From positions 1 to 31,352 of the IMG/VR virus record IMGVR_UViG_3300036985_000262: a stretch of 31,352 nt of DNA. One strand, 5' to 3'. Below, one piece after another: positions 1 to 8,879 of the stretch. The notes under the pieces were generated by a model. It was not told the origin of the DNA. It saw only the letters and a program-made list of their open reading frames with translations, and ran no database searches. Numbering within the stretch: position 1 is the first letter of the stretch; each line of letters starts with the position of its first letter. The position numbers were made by a program, and so were the translations under genes. This stretch comes from a virus.

Positions 1-60
1 AAATTATAAAATGTATTTTCTTTTAAGCTAAAAACAGTTGTAGCTGTTATGTAATAATCT
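1..60. repeat. End repeat, left copy (matches 31293-31352)
   Basis: The 60 bases pair without gaps with the last 60 bases of the window: the first 26 are identical, and 49 of 60 match in all (my count by eye). Both lie in the same reading frame of the same small gene. Either a 20-codon tandem repeat or two alleles of the same place at the contig join. Confidence 0.8.
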
Positions 61-194
61 GACAAATAAAAATCAGCTGCTATATTAGTTTCAATTCCTG
101 TAGTTTCATTTCTTAAAACAATAGTTGTAGCATTCATTTCACGTGGTATGAAAGTTATGCTTTGTGCTGTATTTTGTTCTTTTAAAATTATCAT
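1..194 (-). CDS. Conserved small phage protein, N-terminal part (cut by contig end)
   Basis: The frame opens with ATG at 194 (MIILKEQNTAQSITF...) and runs off the window edge after 64 codons. If the contig is circular it continues in frame at 31352 into the open frame that ends just inside the portal start. It looks like a small beta-rich protein of unknown function that I remember next to portal genes in Flavobacteriia phages. It is the first gene after the terminator at 250, so it probably heads virion block I. Its last 20 codons resemble the first 20 codons of the fragment at the other contig end. The function is unknown; the coding call is good. Confidence 0.75.
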   Translation of the reverse strand, partial: MIILKEQNTAQSITFIPREMNATTIVLRNETTGIETNIAADFYLSDYYITATTVFSLKENTFYN

Positions 195-199
195 AAACT

Positions 200-244
200 A
201 TTTTTATATATTAATAATTTAAAGTTAAAATTGTTTTAAAACAA
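200..244 (-). promoter_or_regulatory. Possible late promoter region of virion block I
   Basis: This gene-free stretch lies between the terminator at 243-271 and the ATG at 194. Read on the minus strand it has a TTTTGTTTTA start, an ACAATTTTAACTTTAAA core and a TTATTAATATATAAAAAT end. It aligns well with the stretch before the tail-chaperone gene (11155-11202) and has no TAnnTTTG box. Position and similarity suggest a shared late promoter. AT-rich leaders can resemble each other by chance, so this is inference. Confidence 0.4.
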
Positions 245-271
245 AAAAAGGATGCTAAATAAATAGCACCC
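243..271 (-). terminator. Rho-independent terminator after virion block II
   Basis: On the minus strand an 8-bp stem (264-271 with 250-257, one G-U pair) and a 6-nt loop are followed by seven U. It lies about 25 bases past the stop of the tail tube-like gene and ends the long structural operon. Confidence 0.85.
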
Positions 272-296
272 TCTTTAAAAAAAAACAAACAATAAA

Positions 297-839
297 TTAT
301 GCTACAGTACCTTCAACAATAGAAGCTAAAATACCTGTAGTTAATGGTCCAGTTACAAAGTTTGCAGCTAAAGGTTCCATTCCTTGGAATTCAATTTTAT
401 ATCCTGACATATCTCCCATAGCAGCACCTGAAGATATAGTTGAAGTTACTAAATCCATTCCTTTAGTTAAACCAGCTAAAAAGAAGTTTCCGTTGTTATC
501 TTCTATAATAACTTGTGGTCTACCATAAGAAAGTAATTTCAATTGCTTATGGTCAGCAATAGTTAATTTTTTAATACTCAAAGATAATTTTTGGTCTACA
601 AATGTAGTTCCATTTTCTCTTGATGAAGTTAAAGTTTGTTCAAATGTAGAACTTCCTTTTAATTCATATTTATAACCGACAGGAGTTCCTCCTAATGCAG
701 TTATTACATCTTCACTTCCTGCAGTTGCAGAATATGTTACCGTTGTAGCATCACCCCAATTAATGAAGTATGCAGCTCTTAATCCGCCGATTGAATTTTT
801 ACATTGTTCGGCTCTTCCTAAAGAAATATCGCAAGGCAT
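297..839 (-). CDS. Major tail tube-like protein
   Basis: A 180-aa protein with the start MPCDISLGRAEQCKNSIGGL and a middle segment with SSRENGTTF and LLSYGRPQVIIEDNNGN. I recognise this as a conserved structural protein of Bacteroidota phages, usually found beside the capsid gene. The probable role is the tail tube subunit; this comes from family memory and context, not from a catalytic motif. It is the last gene of virion block II and is separated from the capsid gene by an internal terminator at 863-890, which may set the ratio of the two abundant proteins. It could instead be another major virion protein. Confidence 0.7.
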   Translation of the reverse strand: MPCDISLGRAEQCKNSIGGLRAAYFINWGDATTVTYSATAGSEDVITALGGTPVGYKYELKGSSTFEQTLTSSRENGTTFVDQKLSLSIKKLTIADHKQLKLLSYGRPQVIIEDNNGNFFLAGLTKGMDLVTSTISSGAAMGDMSGYKIEFQGMEPLAANFVTGPLTTGILASIVEGTVA

Positions 840-862
840 AGGTTTATGTTTTTAAAGTTAAT

Positions 863-890
863 AAAAAAGGGCAGGCAATATTACCTACCC
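863..890 (-). terminator. Terminator between capsid and tail tube genes
   Basis: On the minus strand the arm 884-890 pairs with 869-875 (T-G wobble allowed), the stem can extend inwards, and six U follow. It sits directly after the major capsid gene, in a 75-base gap, so capsid transcripts would be partly terminated before the next gene. Confidence 0.8.
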
Positions 891-914
891 TTATTTAATT
901 ATTGTTTATAATGA

Positions 915-1859
915 TTATGCAGCTGGAGTGTAAAGAACAATTTCAGCACCAACACCGTATTGAACAGCAGCAGTAAATCTAGCTACAATTCTTACGTTTT
1001 CACTTCCGTCAATGTCAGCCATATCAATTACTTTAACTTCATTTTGGTCTGATAATAAACCAGTTCCGAAGTATAAGTTAGATTTTTGAGCAGCCATCAT
1101 ATAATCGTTAGTCATTCCGTTGCAAACAAAGATTTTAACACCATCAAAAGATAATGAACCATTGTTAAACCATTGTGTGCCTAAATTGTTAGTACCATTA
1201 GCACCAAGTCCAGAAGCCCCGAATCCACCTAAAGCACGTACATAATCACGAGCAACAGATTGAGAAATATATAAATATAAATCTTCTTTTCCGTAAAGTG
1301 AAGCAGGAATCAAATCAACAACTTTTCCAAGTTCTGCAATTACATTTGCAGCAGTAACACCACCCGAAGCAGGAGAAGCTACATCAAGAACAGCAGCATC
1401 AGCAGCAGCAAGAGTTAAGAATCCGTCAAACTCACCTGCAGTAGCATTAACACCTTTCCAAATGTTTTGTTCTGTTTTTTCAGCAATTTTAGAAACAACG
1501 TGTGCTAATAAGAAATCAGCAAAACTTGGAGGTAAAGAATCAAATGCAGAATATCCCATTTGAACCGCTTCCCAATCAGATTTGAAGTCCTTCTTACAAA
1601 GTTGTAAATTTACTTGGAATTCCTCAGGAGTAATTACTCTTTCAGTTAATGTTACAGTAGAAGTAGCATCAAAATCACAAGTTGCATTTTTAACGATTCC
1701 GTCAGTAGCAATTCTTTTGATAACTTCTTTGTATTTAATGTTTGGTTTTACTTCAATACCGCCATTAGCGATTGTAGAACCTGATAATAATGCAGCAGAA
1801 ATATATTTTCCTGCAAACTCACCTGCATAGGTAGTCGTAATTGATGTTGTAGTCGGCAT
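915..1859 (-). CDS. Major capsid protein (HK97 fold)
   Basis: A 314-aa protein of typical capsid length. The middle (about 75-140) has the VITPEEFQVNLQLCKKDF and FADFLLAHVVSKIAEKTE pattern and the C-terminal third has LYLYISQSVARDYVRALGG and VKIFVCNGM, which I know from Bacteroidota-phage capsid proteins of the HK97 superfamily. It forms the icosahedral shell. Upstream, in the same operon, are the acidic scaffold-like gene (7 bases away), two small genes and the XkdF-like protease, the expected head-assembly set. The start at 1859 follows an A-rich leader. No N-terminal delta domain is obvious, which fits a separate scaffold. Confidence 0.85.
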   Translation of the reverse strand: MPTTTSITTTYAGEFAGKYISAALLSGSTIANGGIEVKPNIKYKEVIKRIATDGIVKNATCDFDATSTVTLTERVITPEEFQVNLQLCKKDFKSDWEAVQMGYSAFDSLPPSFADFLLAHVVSKIAEKTEQNIWKGVNATAGEFDGFLTLAAADAAVLDVASPASGGVTAANVIAELGKVVDLIPASLYGKEDLYLYISQSVARDYVRALGGFGASGLGANGTNNLGTQWFNNGSLSFDGVKIFVCNGMTNDYMMAAQKSNLYFGTGLLSDQNEVKVIDMADIDGSENVRIVARFTAAVQYGVGAEIVLYTPAA

Positions 1860-1865
1860 AGTTTT

Positions 1866-2414
1866 TTAATTAAAAAGTTTAGACATAACTATATCTTGTG
1901 TAGTCATTTGTCTGTTAGGTGATAATTTATTTAGTTTTACTTCGTTTTTAACTTCAGGTGAGTGTGTTAATGGTTCAACAACTACTTCTGAACTTAATTC
2001 TTCTTTAACAACTTCTTTTACTGATTTTAATTCAGCAATTTCAGTTCTTAATTTTTCAATTTCTGCAAAAAACATTTCTTTAGAAACTGATTCAACAATT
2101 CTTTTTGGAGTAGCTACAGCAGCTTGTGCTTCAACCTCAACTTCTACTTCAGCTTCCGGTGCTTCAGGTGCTTCAACAACTGCTTCTTTAATTTCAGCAA
2201 TAACACCTTCAACGGCTACTACTAAAATCATTCCATCTTCTAATTCGTATTCTCCAACAGGTACAGGAATTCTTTCCTCACCATTAACAATAAAAACAGC
2301 ATTATCCATTTCAAAAGCATCAGCTTCTAAAACAGTAACTCCATCTTTAAGTTTCATTTGAGCAAGTTTTACTTCCATACCCAAAAGAGTTTTGATTTCA
2401 TTAATTACATTCAT
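1866..2414 (-). CDS. Acidic scaffold-like head protein
   Basis: A 182-aa protein in three parts. An N-terminal beta-rich domain (about 15-75) has GVTVLEADAFEMDN and EDGMILVVAVEGVIAEI. A low-complexity acidic stretch of E, V, A and P follows at about 78-100. A predicted coiled coil with alternating E, K and L lies near 110-145, and the tail is polar. Its place directly before the capsid gene, its charge and its helical C-terminal half suggest a capsid scaffold or capsid-associated protein. I know related proteins from Flavobacteriia phages only as structural proteins without assigned function. There is no catalytic motif. Confidence 0.6.
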   Translation of the reverse strand: MNVINEIKTLLGMEVKLAQMKLKDGVTVLEADAFEMDNAVFIVNGEERIPVPVGEYELEDGMILVVAVEGVIAEIKEAVVEAPEAPEAEVEVEVEAQAAVATPKRIVESVSKEMFFAEIEKLRTEIAELKSVKEVVKEELSSEVVVEPLTHSPEVKNEVKLNKLSPNRQMTTQDIVMSKLFN

Positions 2415-2432
2415 ATTTACTTATTTAAAATT

Positions 2433-2804
2433 TTATTTACTTACTGAAATACCAAGGTTATCTACATAAGCAAATAATTTTTTATATTCGTTTGCTTTAG
2501 CAGTCATAGCTTTAGTATATGGAGCATAAGGGTTATCAGTCAAACCTAATTCTTTTATTTTTGCTTCCATTGTATTAAGAGCATTTAAAGTATTTTGAGC
2601 GTTTTGATATGCTTGACCCACACTTGTTAAGTAAGAATCTAATCCTGCTCTTGCTTTATTCTTGTATGTTGTGATAGCAGAATCTAAAGTTTTATAATCA
2701 CTTAAGCCTTTTTGAATATCATCTTTTAATGCTAATTCAACTTTTTCACTTTTCAATTCTGTTTTTCCAAACAAAGAATTCATTACAATTTTTTCCGTAG
2801 ACAT
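2433..2804 (-). CDS. Helical head-region protein of unknown function
   Basis: A 123-aa protein, lysine-rich and almost wholly helical by composition, with heptad-like segments (about 20-85) and no Cys or membrane segment. It lies between the SEC-C-like small gene and the scaffold-like gene inside the head-assembly cluster. It could be a minor scaffold, an internal head protein or a capsid-assembly factor. No motif allows a choice. The start MSTEKIVMNSLFG is preceded by an A-rich leader. The coding call is strong and the role is open. Confidence 0.65.
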   Translation of the reverse strand: MSTEKIVMNSLFGKTELKSEKVELALKDDIQKGLSDYKTLDSAITTYKNKARAGLDSYLTSVGQAYQNAQNTLNALNTMEAKIKELGLTDNPYAPYTKAMTAKANEYKKLFAYVDNLGISVSK

Positions 2805-2851
2805 AATTTTATTTTTTTATATTAATTAATGTTATTTAGTTTTGTTATAAA

Positions 2852-3037
2852 TTACGAACTTACACTTGTTATAACTCTTGCTGCATTTGCGTTTGAAACT
2901 GTTCCACTTGATTGTGCTACAGTAGAACCAATACCTTGTTCTTGTAATTCACCTTGGCAACATTCTGATTTGTAAGTTCCGTCTTTACATAGACAACCTC
3001 TTTTTCCACCTTTAGGTGATGTAGTTTTATTTCCCAT
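2852..3037 (-). CDS. Small SEC-C-like zinc-binding protein
   Basis: I choose the ATG at 3037 (MGNKTTSPKGGKRGCLCKDG), four bases after the protease stop, rather than an upstream ATG at 3061 that would overlap the protease gene. This gives 61 aa. The CLCKDGTYKSECC segment resembles the SEC-C metal-binding motif (CxC...CC) and probably holds one zinc. The C-terminal half is Ser/Thr/Ala-rich and probably disordered. I know very similar small proteins from Flavobacteriia phages between head genes. The role is unknown; a small virion or assembly factor is plausible. Confidence 0.7.
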   Translation of the reverse strand: MGNKTTSPKGGKRGCLCKDGTYKSECCQGELQEQGIGSTVAQSSGTVSNANAARVITSVSS

Positions 3038-3041
3038 AATT

Positions 3042-3638
3042 TTATTTATTAATTTCAGCATTATTTATTATTGATTTAATTTTTTCAATTAGTTGTAATT
3101 CTTTATTTTGAGAAGATAATTTTTGTTCATCACTAAAATATCCTTCAACACTTATTCCTAAATAAGTACCATCTTTAATTTCTTGCCAAACTTTATCATT
3201 TTCAATACTCATAATAACAGCCCAAGAACCTTCTGTAGCATTTAAATTATAAATAGCAGATTTATCCATTTTAGGATTTTCTACAGTCCAAGATTCAACA
3301 ACTGAAACACCTTCAACTTCTGTTTTATGTTCTAATGTAGCATTGTTATTATTTAGTTTTTTTAAATATAATCTTGCTGCCTTGTTTACAGTTTCTTTTG
3401 AAAATTTAATGTTATATTCATAATCACCATTTTTTCTATAAATAAGTTTATCAGGTACTAAAGCTAAACCTATAATGATTCTTTTTTCATCGTCAATAGA
3501 TTTAAATTCTATTCTATGATTATTTAAAGCAACCCAATTTTCTTCTGTAGCAGGAAACTTTACTAAACTTAACGCTTCTATTCCATCGTTATCAGCAGTT
3601 TCATCAATAAATAATTCTATCGTTTCTAAATTTTTCAT
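3042..3638 (-). CDS. XkdF-like prohead serine protease
   Basis: A 198-aa protein. The N-terminus DGIEALSLVKFPATEENWVAL fits the XkdF-like putative serine protease family: substrate-like residues, then a beta-rich body with RRIIIGLALVPDKLIYR and later NATLEHKTEVEGVSVVESW. The H of LEHK and the S of VVES are candidate catalytic residues by analogy with other prohead proteases. The expected role is cleavage of scaffold or capsid during head maturation. The position (after the tape measure, four genes before the capsid) agrees. It is shorter than XkdF-like proteins I remember that carry an extra C-terminal module; a related-looking module seems to sit on the portal here. Confidence 0.75.
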   Translation of the reverse strand: MKNLETIELFIDETADNDGIEALSLVKFPATEENWVALNNHRIEFKSIDDEKRIIIGLALVPDKLIYRKNGDYEYNIKFSKETVNKAARLYLKKLNNNNATLEHKTEVEGVSVVESWTVENPKMDKSAIYNLNATEGSWAVIMSIENDKVWQEIKDGTYLGISVEGYFSDEQKLSSQNKELQLIEKIKSIINNAEINK

Positions 3639-3681
3639 ATTTTTTATCTATATTTTTATAATAAATTATTTAATAATTTGT

Positions 3682-5295
3682 TTATCCTAAACTTGCGTTT
3701 GTTACAATATTTCTATTCAATGCTTGTCCTGTAGTTACATCTCCAGCAACTACATAAGTTTTAATTGGAGGTTGTTCTTTATTTAATGTTTGTGCTAATT
3801 GATTTACACCTGTATTTCCTACTACATTGAAAGAAGGAGCAGAAGCACCACCGCCAGTTGCTCCTCCTGACGGAGCAGAACCTCCACCTCCACCAGGAAC
3901 TTTAACTGCTAAAATAGATTTAACATTTTTAATACCAGCAACAATAGCTAATCCAGCATTTATAGGAGCTAATACAGGGCCTACATAAGGTATTCCAACA
4001 GTAGCATCGTAAGCCTTTTGAGCAGAACTAAAAGTATTAATTGTAGCGCTTGCAACCGCGGCAGCTTTTCCAGCAGCAGTTTCTTTTCCTAATAATTCAG
4101 ACATTCCAGATAAAGTATTTGCAACGGCATCAACAGCATCTAATTTAGCTTTCTTTTCAGCAGCGGCTAAAGCTATTTTTGCGTCTGTTATTGCTTTTTC
4201 ATCTGCTAATGTTTTATCATTTATCGCTTTTGTATCAGCAGCTATTTTATCGGCATTCTCTTTATTTATAGCATCTAAAGTTTCATTATGCGTTTGAGTT
4301 AATAACGCTGTATCTAAATTATTTGCTTCAAGAATTGCTTTCTTTTCTAAATATTCTCTTTGTTCTTTTTGTGCTGGAGTTTCTCTTGATTTATTTAACT
4401 CATCTAAAATAGCCATTGCGTCTTTAGCAGATTGCATTTGTGCATCTAACTTTTCTTTTGCTATTCTATCTAATTCAGCTTTTTCTTCTTCAGCTTTTTT
4501 AATTGCTTTGTCTTTAGCTTTCTGTTCGTTTTCTGCTTTTTTCTCTAATGCAGCTTTTCTATTTTCTTCTCGCTTTTCTATTTCTGCTTTCTCGGACGCT
4601 GTTAGTTCTTTTGAACCTTCAGTAAAACGTTTCATACTTTCTCCGTATGATTGTTGTGTCTTTTTAAAACTTCCGCCAACTTGGTCTATACCTTCAGAAA
4701 TAGCATCTCCATCTAAAGTGAAAACTCCTTTTAAAATTTTCATTGCTCCAGCACCTGATTCTTTTAAGAAAGTAAAGTAAGCCATCATAGCAGAATAAAC
4801 AGCTCCAATACCTTTTGTAACATAAGGCAAAGCATCTGTAGCTAAATCAACCATTGTATTAAATAATGGTTCTACTGCTCTAAATACTCCTTGAAATATT
4901 TTTTTAATTCCATCTAATAAAGGTTGCAATTTTTTCATTGCTCCTTCATTTTCAGAGAATGCAGCAACTAATCCACCAAGTAAAGAAACTATTAATCCAA
5001 TTCCTGTAGCTTTTAATGCACCACCAAAAGATTGTGTAGCTACTTTTGCTCTATTAATAGAAGTACCTAATGCGCCTAACGGTCCACCAGCCATTTCCAA
5101 ACTATCAACCCAATCAGATGAAGCGTTCTTAGAAGATTTAATTTTATCTTCTAAATCATCTATTTGATTATATAACTTTTTAAATTCTTCAGAACCTGCA
5201 GCAGTATCTTTTAATTGTCTTTTAAGTTGTCTTAAACCAGCAATAGATTCTTCTACATTACTTCGAATATCTAATTCAACTACTTTCTTTTCCAT
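3682..5295 (-). CDS. Tail tape measure protein
   Basis: A 537-aa protein with a coiled-coil N-terminus (about 15-55), a hydrophobic membrane-like segment (about 96-113, rich in G, L, I and V), a long charged helical region full of K, E and A (about 225-400), and a Gly/Ser/Pro-rich C-terminal part (about 465-500). This architecture is typical of tape measure proteins, which set tail length and enter the cell with the DNA. At about 0.15 nm per residue it would give a tail near 80 nm (inference). It is short for the family. It overlaps the preceding 48-aa gene by 16 bases. Confidence 0.85.
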   Translation of the reverse strand: MEKKVVELDIRSNVEESIAGLRQLKRQLKDTAAGSEEFKKLYNQIDDLEDKIKSSKNASSDWVDSLEMAGGPLGALGTSINRAKVATQSFGGALKATGIGLIVSLLGGLVAAFSENEGAMKKLQPLLDGIKKIFQGVFRAVEPLFNTMVDLATDALPYVTKGIGAVYSAMMAYFTFLKESGAGAMKILKGVFTLDGDAISEGIDQVGGSFKKTQQSYGESMKRFTEGSKELTASEKAEIEKREENRKAALEKKAENEQKAKDKAIKKAEEEKAELDRIAKEKLDAQMQSAKDAMAILDELNKSRETPAQKEQREYLEKKAILEANNLDTALLTQTHNETLDAINKENADKIAADTKAINDKTLADEKAITDAKIALAAAEKKAKLDAVDAVANTLSGMSELLGKETAAGKAAAVASATINTFSSAQKAYDATVGIPYVGPVLAPINAGLAIVAGIKNVKSILAVKVPGGGGGSAPSGGATGGGASAPSFNVVGNTGVNQLAQTLNKEQPPIKTYVVAGDVTTGQALNRNIVTNASLG

Positions 5296-5426
5296 TCTCT
5301 TTTTAATTTATTAAATCCTTGTTTCCAAGTAGTTATTAATTGATATTTTCCTTTTGCAATCTCTATTGTTTCGCTTTGATTGTAATGAGCATCTAAAGCT
5401 AACATATCTAATATGTGTTTAAGCAT
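5280..5426 (-). CDS. Small 48-aa protein between tail-tip and tape measure genes
   Basis: A 48-aa frame, MLKHILDMLALDAHYNQSET... ending LKREWKRK. It starts inside the last codons of the large tail gene (8-base overlap) and ends 16 bases into the tape measure gene. It fills exactly the only gap in this part of the operon. It is charged, helical and has a very basic C-terminus. It probably belongs to the tail assembly set, but I do not recognise it. The tight overlaps on both sides are the main support. Confidence 0.6.
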   Translation of the reverse strand: MLKHILDMLALDAHYNQSETIEIAKGKYQLITTWKQGFNKLKREWKRK

Positions 5427-7800
5427 CTTGTGTAACGTATAAATAAGTTGTTAATACTGAAACTCCGTTTTTAAAATATTGTAAATTAATAGTTCCAGTT
5501 CTTTCTACTCCGCTTGTATTTGGGTCTATAATTACTTGTAAAGCTGTATCTTCAACGCAGTCTGAAACAGAAACATATTTAACAAATCCTCCTGATGTTT
5601 GAGGTAATATATTAAAGCTATCATATTCGTTTTTGTAAATAGTGTATTCAACTTCTTTTCCTGTATTATCAACTCTTACAATATCAGATGAACTTAATTT
5701 ATAACCAACTGTTGATACAGCATCTGCTCCTCGATAATCATTTATCAATTCTAAATCAGTTTCTCCTGTTGTTAAATCAGTTGTAAATGAATTTATAATA
5801 TATCTTTTATCTCTAATTATTAATCTATCATTTAATTTTAAACCTAACTTTGTTCCAAATCCATTTGTAGTATTTGAACCAAGTAATTTGTCAGGAAATA
5901 CTGCTTTAACTTTTATAATTCTTGTTTTATTATTATAGATATTTGCTATATAATTTTCGTAATGTCTTTTGTATAATCCATTACTTGCGTTTGAACCAAA
6001 CCAAGGAGATTGATATTCTCCAAAGTTAGAACTCATTAAAAAGTTTAAATCAGTTGGAACTGTTGTCATTTCATTTGAAAATCTATTATAAGAATTTATA
6101 GTATTCCAAACTGTTGGACTTTCAGTAGTTACTTTAATTGGAAAAGCACTTACTGATTCTAATCCATTAGAATATAAAAATATAGGTTTTGGAGTATATG
6201 GTTTTAAATCTTTATCAATCAAAGTTGCTGTTGAAAAATTATAAATGTTTGTTCCTATTTTAGCACGTTCAAACATTATATTTTCAAATGGTAATTTTAT
6301 TTCATAACTTGAACTTTCGTTCATATTAACATTATTAAGAACTAAATCTCCATATTCTAAATTAAACAATCTATAAAAAGCGTTGTTTAAAATGTTACTT
6401 GATTTTTCGTAATTAAAACTAATTGATTTAAAAAGTTTCGGTCTTTCTATATCTGCTTCTTCAGAACGTATGTATTCTGTTACATCGTTTATATTTCCAG
6501 CATTATAATATAACTCCAAAGGAATTAATTCAAATGAAGTCGAGCTATTAGGAATTATAATTAAATTAAACATCTTAACTAATCCAGTAATAAAATCAGT
6601 TATTGTAATATCAGGAACAAATTGACTTAATTCCATATATTCAGTAGTAGGAGTTGATGGCGCTAATCCATACGCCCAACTATTAGTTCCACCATTTATT
6701 AATCTGTCATATCTTAATGAACAATTAAAAGTTAAAGGTTCAACGCTATCTATTGAAAAAGTATATACATTAGAACTAGGTTCGTTTATAAAAGTAAAAC
6801 TATCAAGCCAAAGTGATTGTTTTGGAATTGCGTTTGTAGTTAAATAAGTACCTTGTAAATCAGAAAACGTTTTAAATAAAACTCCGTTTTTATAAACAAA
6901 AACTCTATATAATTTCGTCAAATCACTTGGGGTTATATCTAATTTAATCCATATACTTTTTTGATTATTTGGTAAAGGAGTTCCCCAAGTCCAATTAGTT
7001 GTAATTGTATCTGTTATTAAATTCATTTCAGCAAATGGATAACCTGGAGCAATACTTGTAAAATTTATTTTCTTTTTTTCAGTATAGAAATCTAATTTTT
7101 CAGCATTTTTACAATACAACCAAAGATTTTTCCATTGCAATAAATCTAAAAAACTACCCGTAAAAGTAATTCCGTATTTAGTTTGAATAAATGCAATTAT
7201 ATCTTTTACTTTAATAGCAGGAAATAACTCATTCCATTTAACGGCTCCAGTAGTTAATGTAATATCGTTTAAAGCGCTTGTTGTTTTATATTCGTATTTT
7301 TTAGCACTTCCGATAATTGGGTACATTACAGAATAAACAGGAGAAGCAATTAATCTATTTTTAATTTCAGCTGAATTATATAGATGTTTTATATCAGTAT
7401 AATTTAAAGTATTTAGTTTATCATCTTTAAATAAATCTTTTAACTGAGTTAAGTTACCATAGAACGTAACAGTATAACTTTCAATCCTTCCGTTTTTTTT
7501 ATTTGCTTTTTCTAATTGGAATTTTCCTTCTTTAAATAATACGGTATTGATTTCTATATATCCATTGTAACGTTGTCCGTGTAAGAATCCACCATCAACT
7601 TCGCTTTCGTACCAATGTTTAAATATAGAGTTATTATGGTCAGAAGCTGGTACTGTAAAACTTTGAGAATAATCTGTAAATACTTTTCCGATATCATTAA
7701 CGTTTGACAAAGAAGAAGTAACAGAAATCTTTTCATCGTTAAATAATTCAATCCTTTTAGCTACTGAATCTACAGTTATATAAATTGAAACTACATTCAT
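5419..7800 (-). CDS. Large distal tail (tail-tip/baseplate hub-like) protein
   Basis: A 793-aa protein rich in N, T, Y, S and I with alternating beta patterns. The N-terminal part (FTVPASDHNNSIFKHWYE and FKEGKFQLEKANKKNGRIESYTVTFYG) is a pattern I know from a conserved large tail protein of Bacteroidota phages. The last 100 residues have an Ig-like look with ERTGTINLQYF... and a terminal TYLYVTQDA, close to the end of BACON-type domains that bind glycans or mucin. It probably forms the tail tip and contacts the host. It overlaps the next gene upstream by one base (TAATG). No enzyme motif was seen. Confidence 0.65.
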   Translation of the reverse strand: MNVVSIYITVDSVAKRIELFNDEKISVTSSLSNVNDIGKVFTDYSQSFTVPASDHNNSIFKHWYESEVDGGFLHGQRYNGYIEINTVLFKEGKFQLEKANKKNGRIESYTVTFYGNLTQLKDLFKDDKLNTLNYTDIKHLYNSAEIKNRLIASPVYSVMYPIIGSAKKYEYKTTSALNDITLTTGAVKWNELFPAIKVKDIIAFIQTKYGITFTGSFLDLLQWKNLWLYCKNAEKLDFYTEKKKINFTSIAPGYPFAEMNLITDTITTNWTWGTPLPNNQKSIWIKLDITPSDLTKLYRVFVYKNGVLFKTFSDLQGTYLTTNAIPKQSLWLDSFTFINEPSSNVYTFSIDSVEPLTFNCSLRYDRLINGGTNSWAYGLAPSTPTTEYMELSQFVPDITITDFITGLVKMFNLIIIPNSSTSFELIPLELYYNAGNINDVTEYIRSEEADIERPKLFKSISFNYEKSSNILNNAFYRLFNLEYGDLVLNNVNMNESSSYEIKLPFENIMFERAKIGTNIYNFSTATLIDKDLKPYTPKPIFLYSNGLESVSAFPIKVTTESPTVWNTINSYNRFSNEMTTVPTDLNFLMSSNFGEYQSPWFGSNASNGLYKRHYENYIANIYNNKTRIIKVKAVFPDKLLGSNTTNGFGTKLGLKLNDRLIIRDKRYIINSFTTDLTTGETDLELINDYRGADAVSTVGYKLSSSDIVRVDNTGKEVEYTIYKNEYDSFNILPQTSGGFVKYVSVSDCVEDTALQVIIDPNTSGVERTGTINLQYFKNGVSVLTTYLYVTQDA

Positions 7801-8879
7801 TATATTACATCGTTAATTAAATTGAAAGCGTATTCAAATTCCATTTCATAGTTAATCATTTTATCTTGTAAAGATGTTTTTAAACTTGAAGATTGTGTTT
7901 TAATTTCTACAGGTTTATTATCTAATAAAATAGTTTCTGATAAAAGTAATTGCGTAATAATATCGGAATAGTTTTCATCAACCCATCCAGTATTTAATTT
8001 AACAGTTTGTCCACCATTAATATTAAATGATTTTGTTTGTCCTTGTGCTATGTTATAATCTAATGCTGAAGGCATCATTTTATACGCACTACCTTTTACA
8101 TTGATATTATTAGTTTGTGCTTTAAAGAACGTTAAAAACTGCCATCCACCTTTTGCATTTATAAACGAACAAAAAACAGAAGTATATTTAGGTTCACATA
8201 AAGGAATTACTTTATAAGTTGCTAATGCAGCAGAAGTTGTATCATCTATAATTCTTAATCTATTTCCATTATCGTAAGCAACACCTTCGTTTGCTAATGC
8301 TACAGCATAATTAAAATTACCAACATCTCCAATTCCTGTTGAATCAATAACTGTATTTGAGTTTAATTGAATCCATCTAATATCTATTGCTTCAGCTCCT
8401 GTTGGATTTAAAAACAAAAGATTTATATATGGTATATTACCAGCATCACGATTATAATAAATTGTTTGCAAATCATTTGTTAATGGTATAATTGCACTTT
8501 CAATACTTTCATTATATCCGTCTAAATATTTAGTATATCCATTTGTACTCGTATATATAATTGTATCTAATAAAGTATCAACTGTAGAAACTGTTTTATA
8601 ACGTTCTACTTTAACAAAACACCAAGCATTATTTTCTTCTACAATAATAGGTTCAGGAACTAATGGCGCAATATTATCTATAAATTCTCTAACATAGTTT
8701 GATATATTGAAACTTAAATTTGTTTGCGTTGCGCTTGGAATATTCTTTGATAATATATAAGTTGGAGTTGTAGGTTCTGTAGTTCCTTTATTCCAAATAT
8801 ATAATTTTATTTTTGCTCCTGTTTGTCCCGCTTCATTTACACTTATAAAGTATGGACTTCTTGTAAATATTAATTTCAT
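7800..8879 (-). CDS. Distal tail-like structural protein
   Basis: A 359-aa beta-rich protein starting MKLIFTRSPYFISVNEAGQT. It has SSLKTSLQDKMINYEMEFEYAFNLINDVI at its end. A protein with this beginning is regularly found upstream of the large tail-tip protein in Bacteroidota phages. The probable role is in the distal tail or baseplate, between tube and tip. Its start overlaps the end of the gp10-like gene by four bases (ATGA-type), showing translational coupling. Function is from context and family memory only. Confidence 0.6.
   Translation of the reverse strand: MKLIFTRSPYFISVNEAGQTGAKIKLYIWNKGTTEPTTPTYILSKNIPSATQTNLSFNISNYVREFIDNIAPLVPEPIIVEENNAWCFVKVERYKTVSTVDTLLDTIIYTSTNGYTKYLDGYNESIESAIIPLTNDLQTIYYNRDAGNIPYINLLFLNPTGAEAIDIRWIQLNSNTVIDSTGIGDVGNFNYAVALANEGVAYDNGNRLRIIDDTTSAALATYKVIPLCEPKYTSVFCSFINAKGGWQFLTFFKAQTNNINVKGSAYKMMPSALDYNIAQGQTKSFNINGGQTVKLNTGWVDENYSDIITQLLLSETILLDNKPVEIKTQSSSLKTSLQDKMINYEMEFEYAFNLINDVI

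Noticed and set aside
1582-1830. Plus-strand open frame inside the capsid gene
   Set aside because: Antisense shadow of a clear capsid protein; no independent coding sign.
4508-4780. Plus-strand open frame inside the tape measure gene
   Set aside because: Produced by the Lys/Glu/Ala-rich codons of the opposite strand (Phe/Ser/Ala shadow).
3682-5295. Membrane toxin or colicin-like protein because of the hydrophobic segment and coiled coil
   Set aside because: Length, operon position and Gly-rich C-terminus fit a tape measure protein much better.
7554-7751. Minus-strand frame inside the tail-tip gene
   Set aside because: Alternate-frame shadow; the main frame is conserved-looking and uninterrupted.
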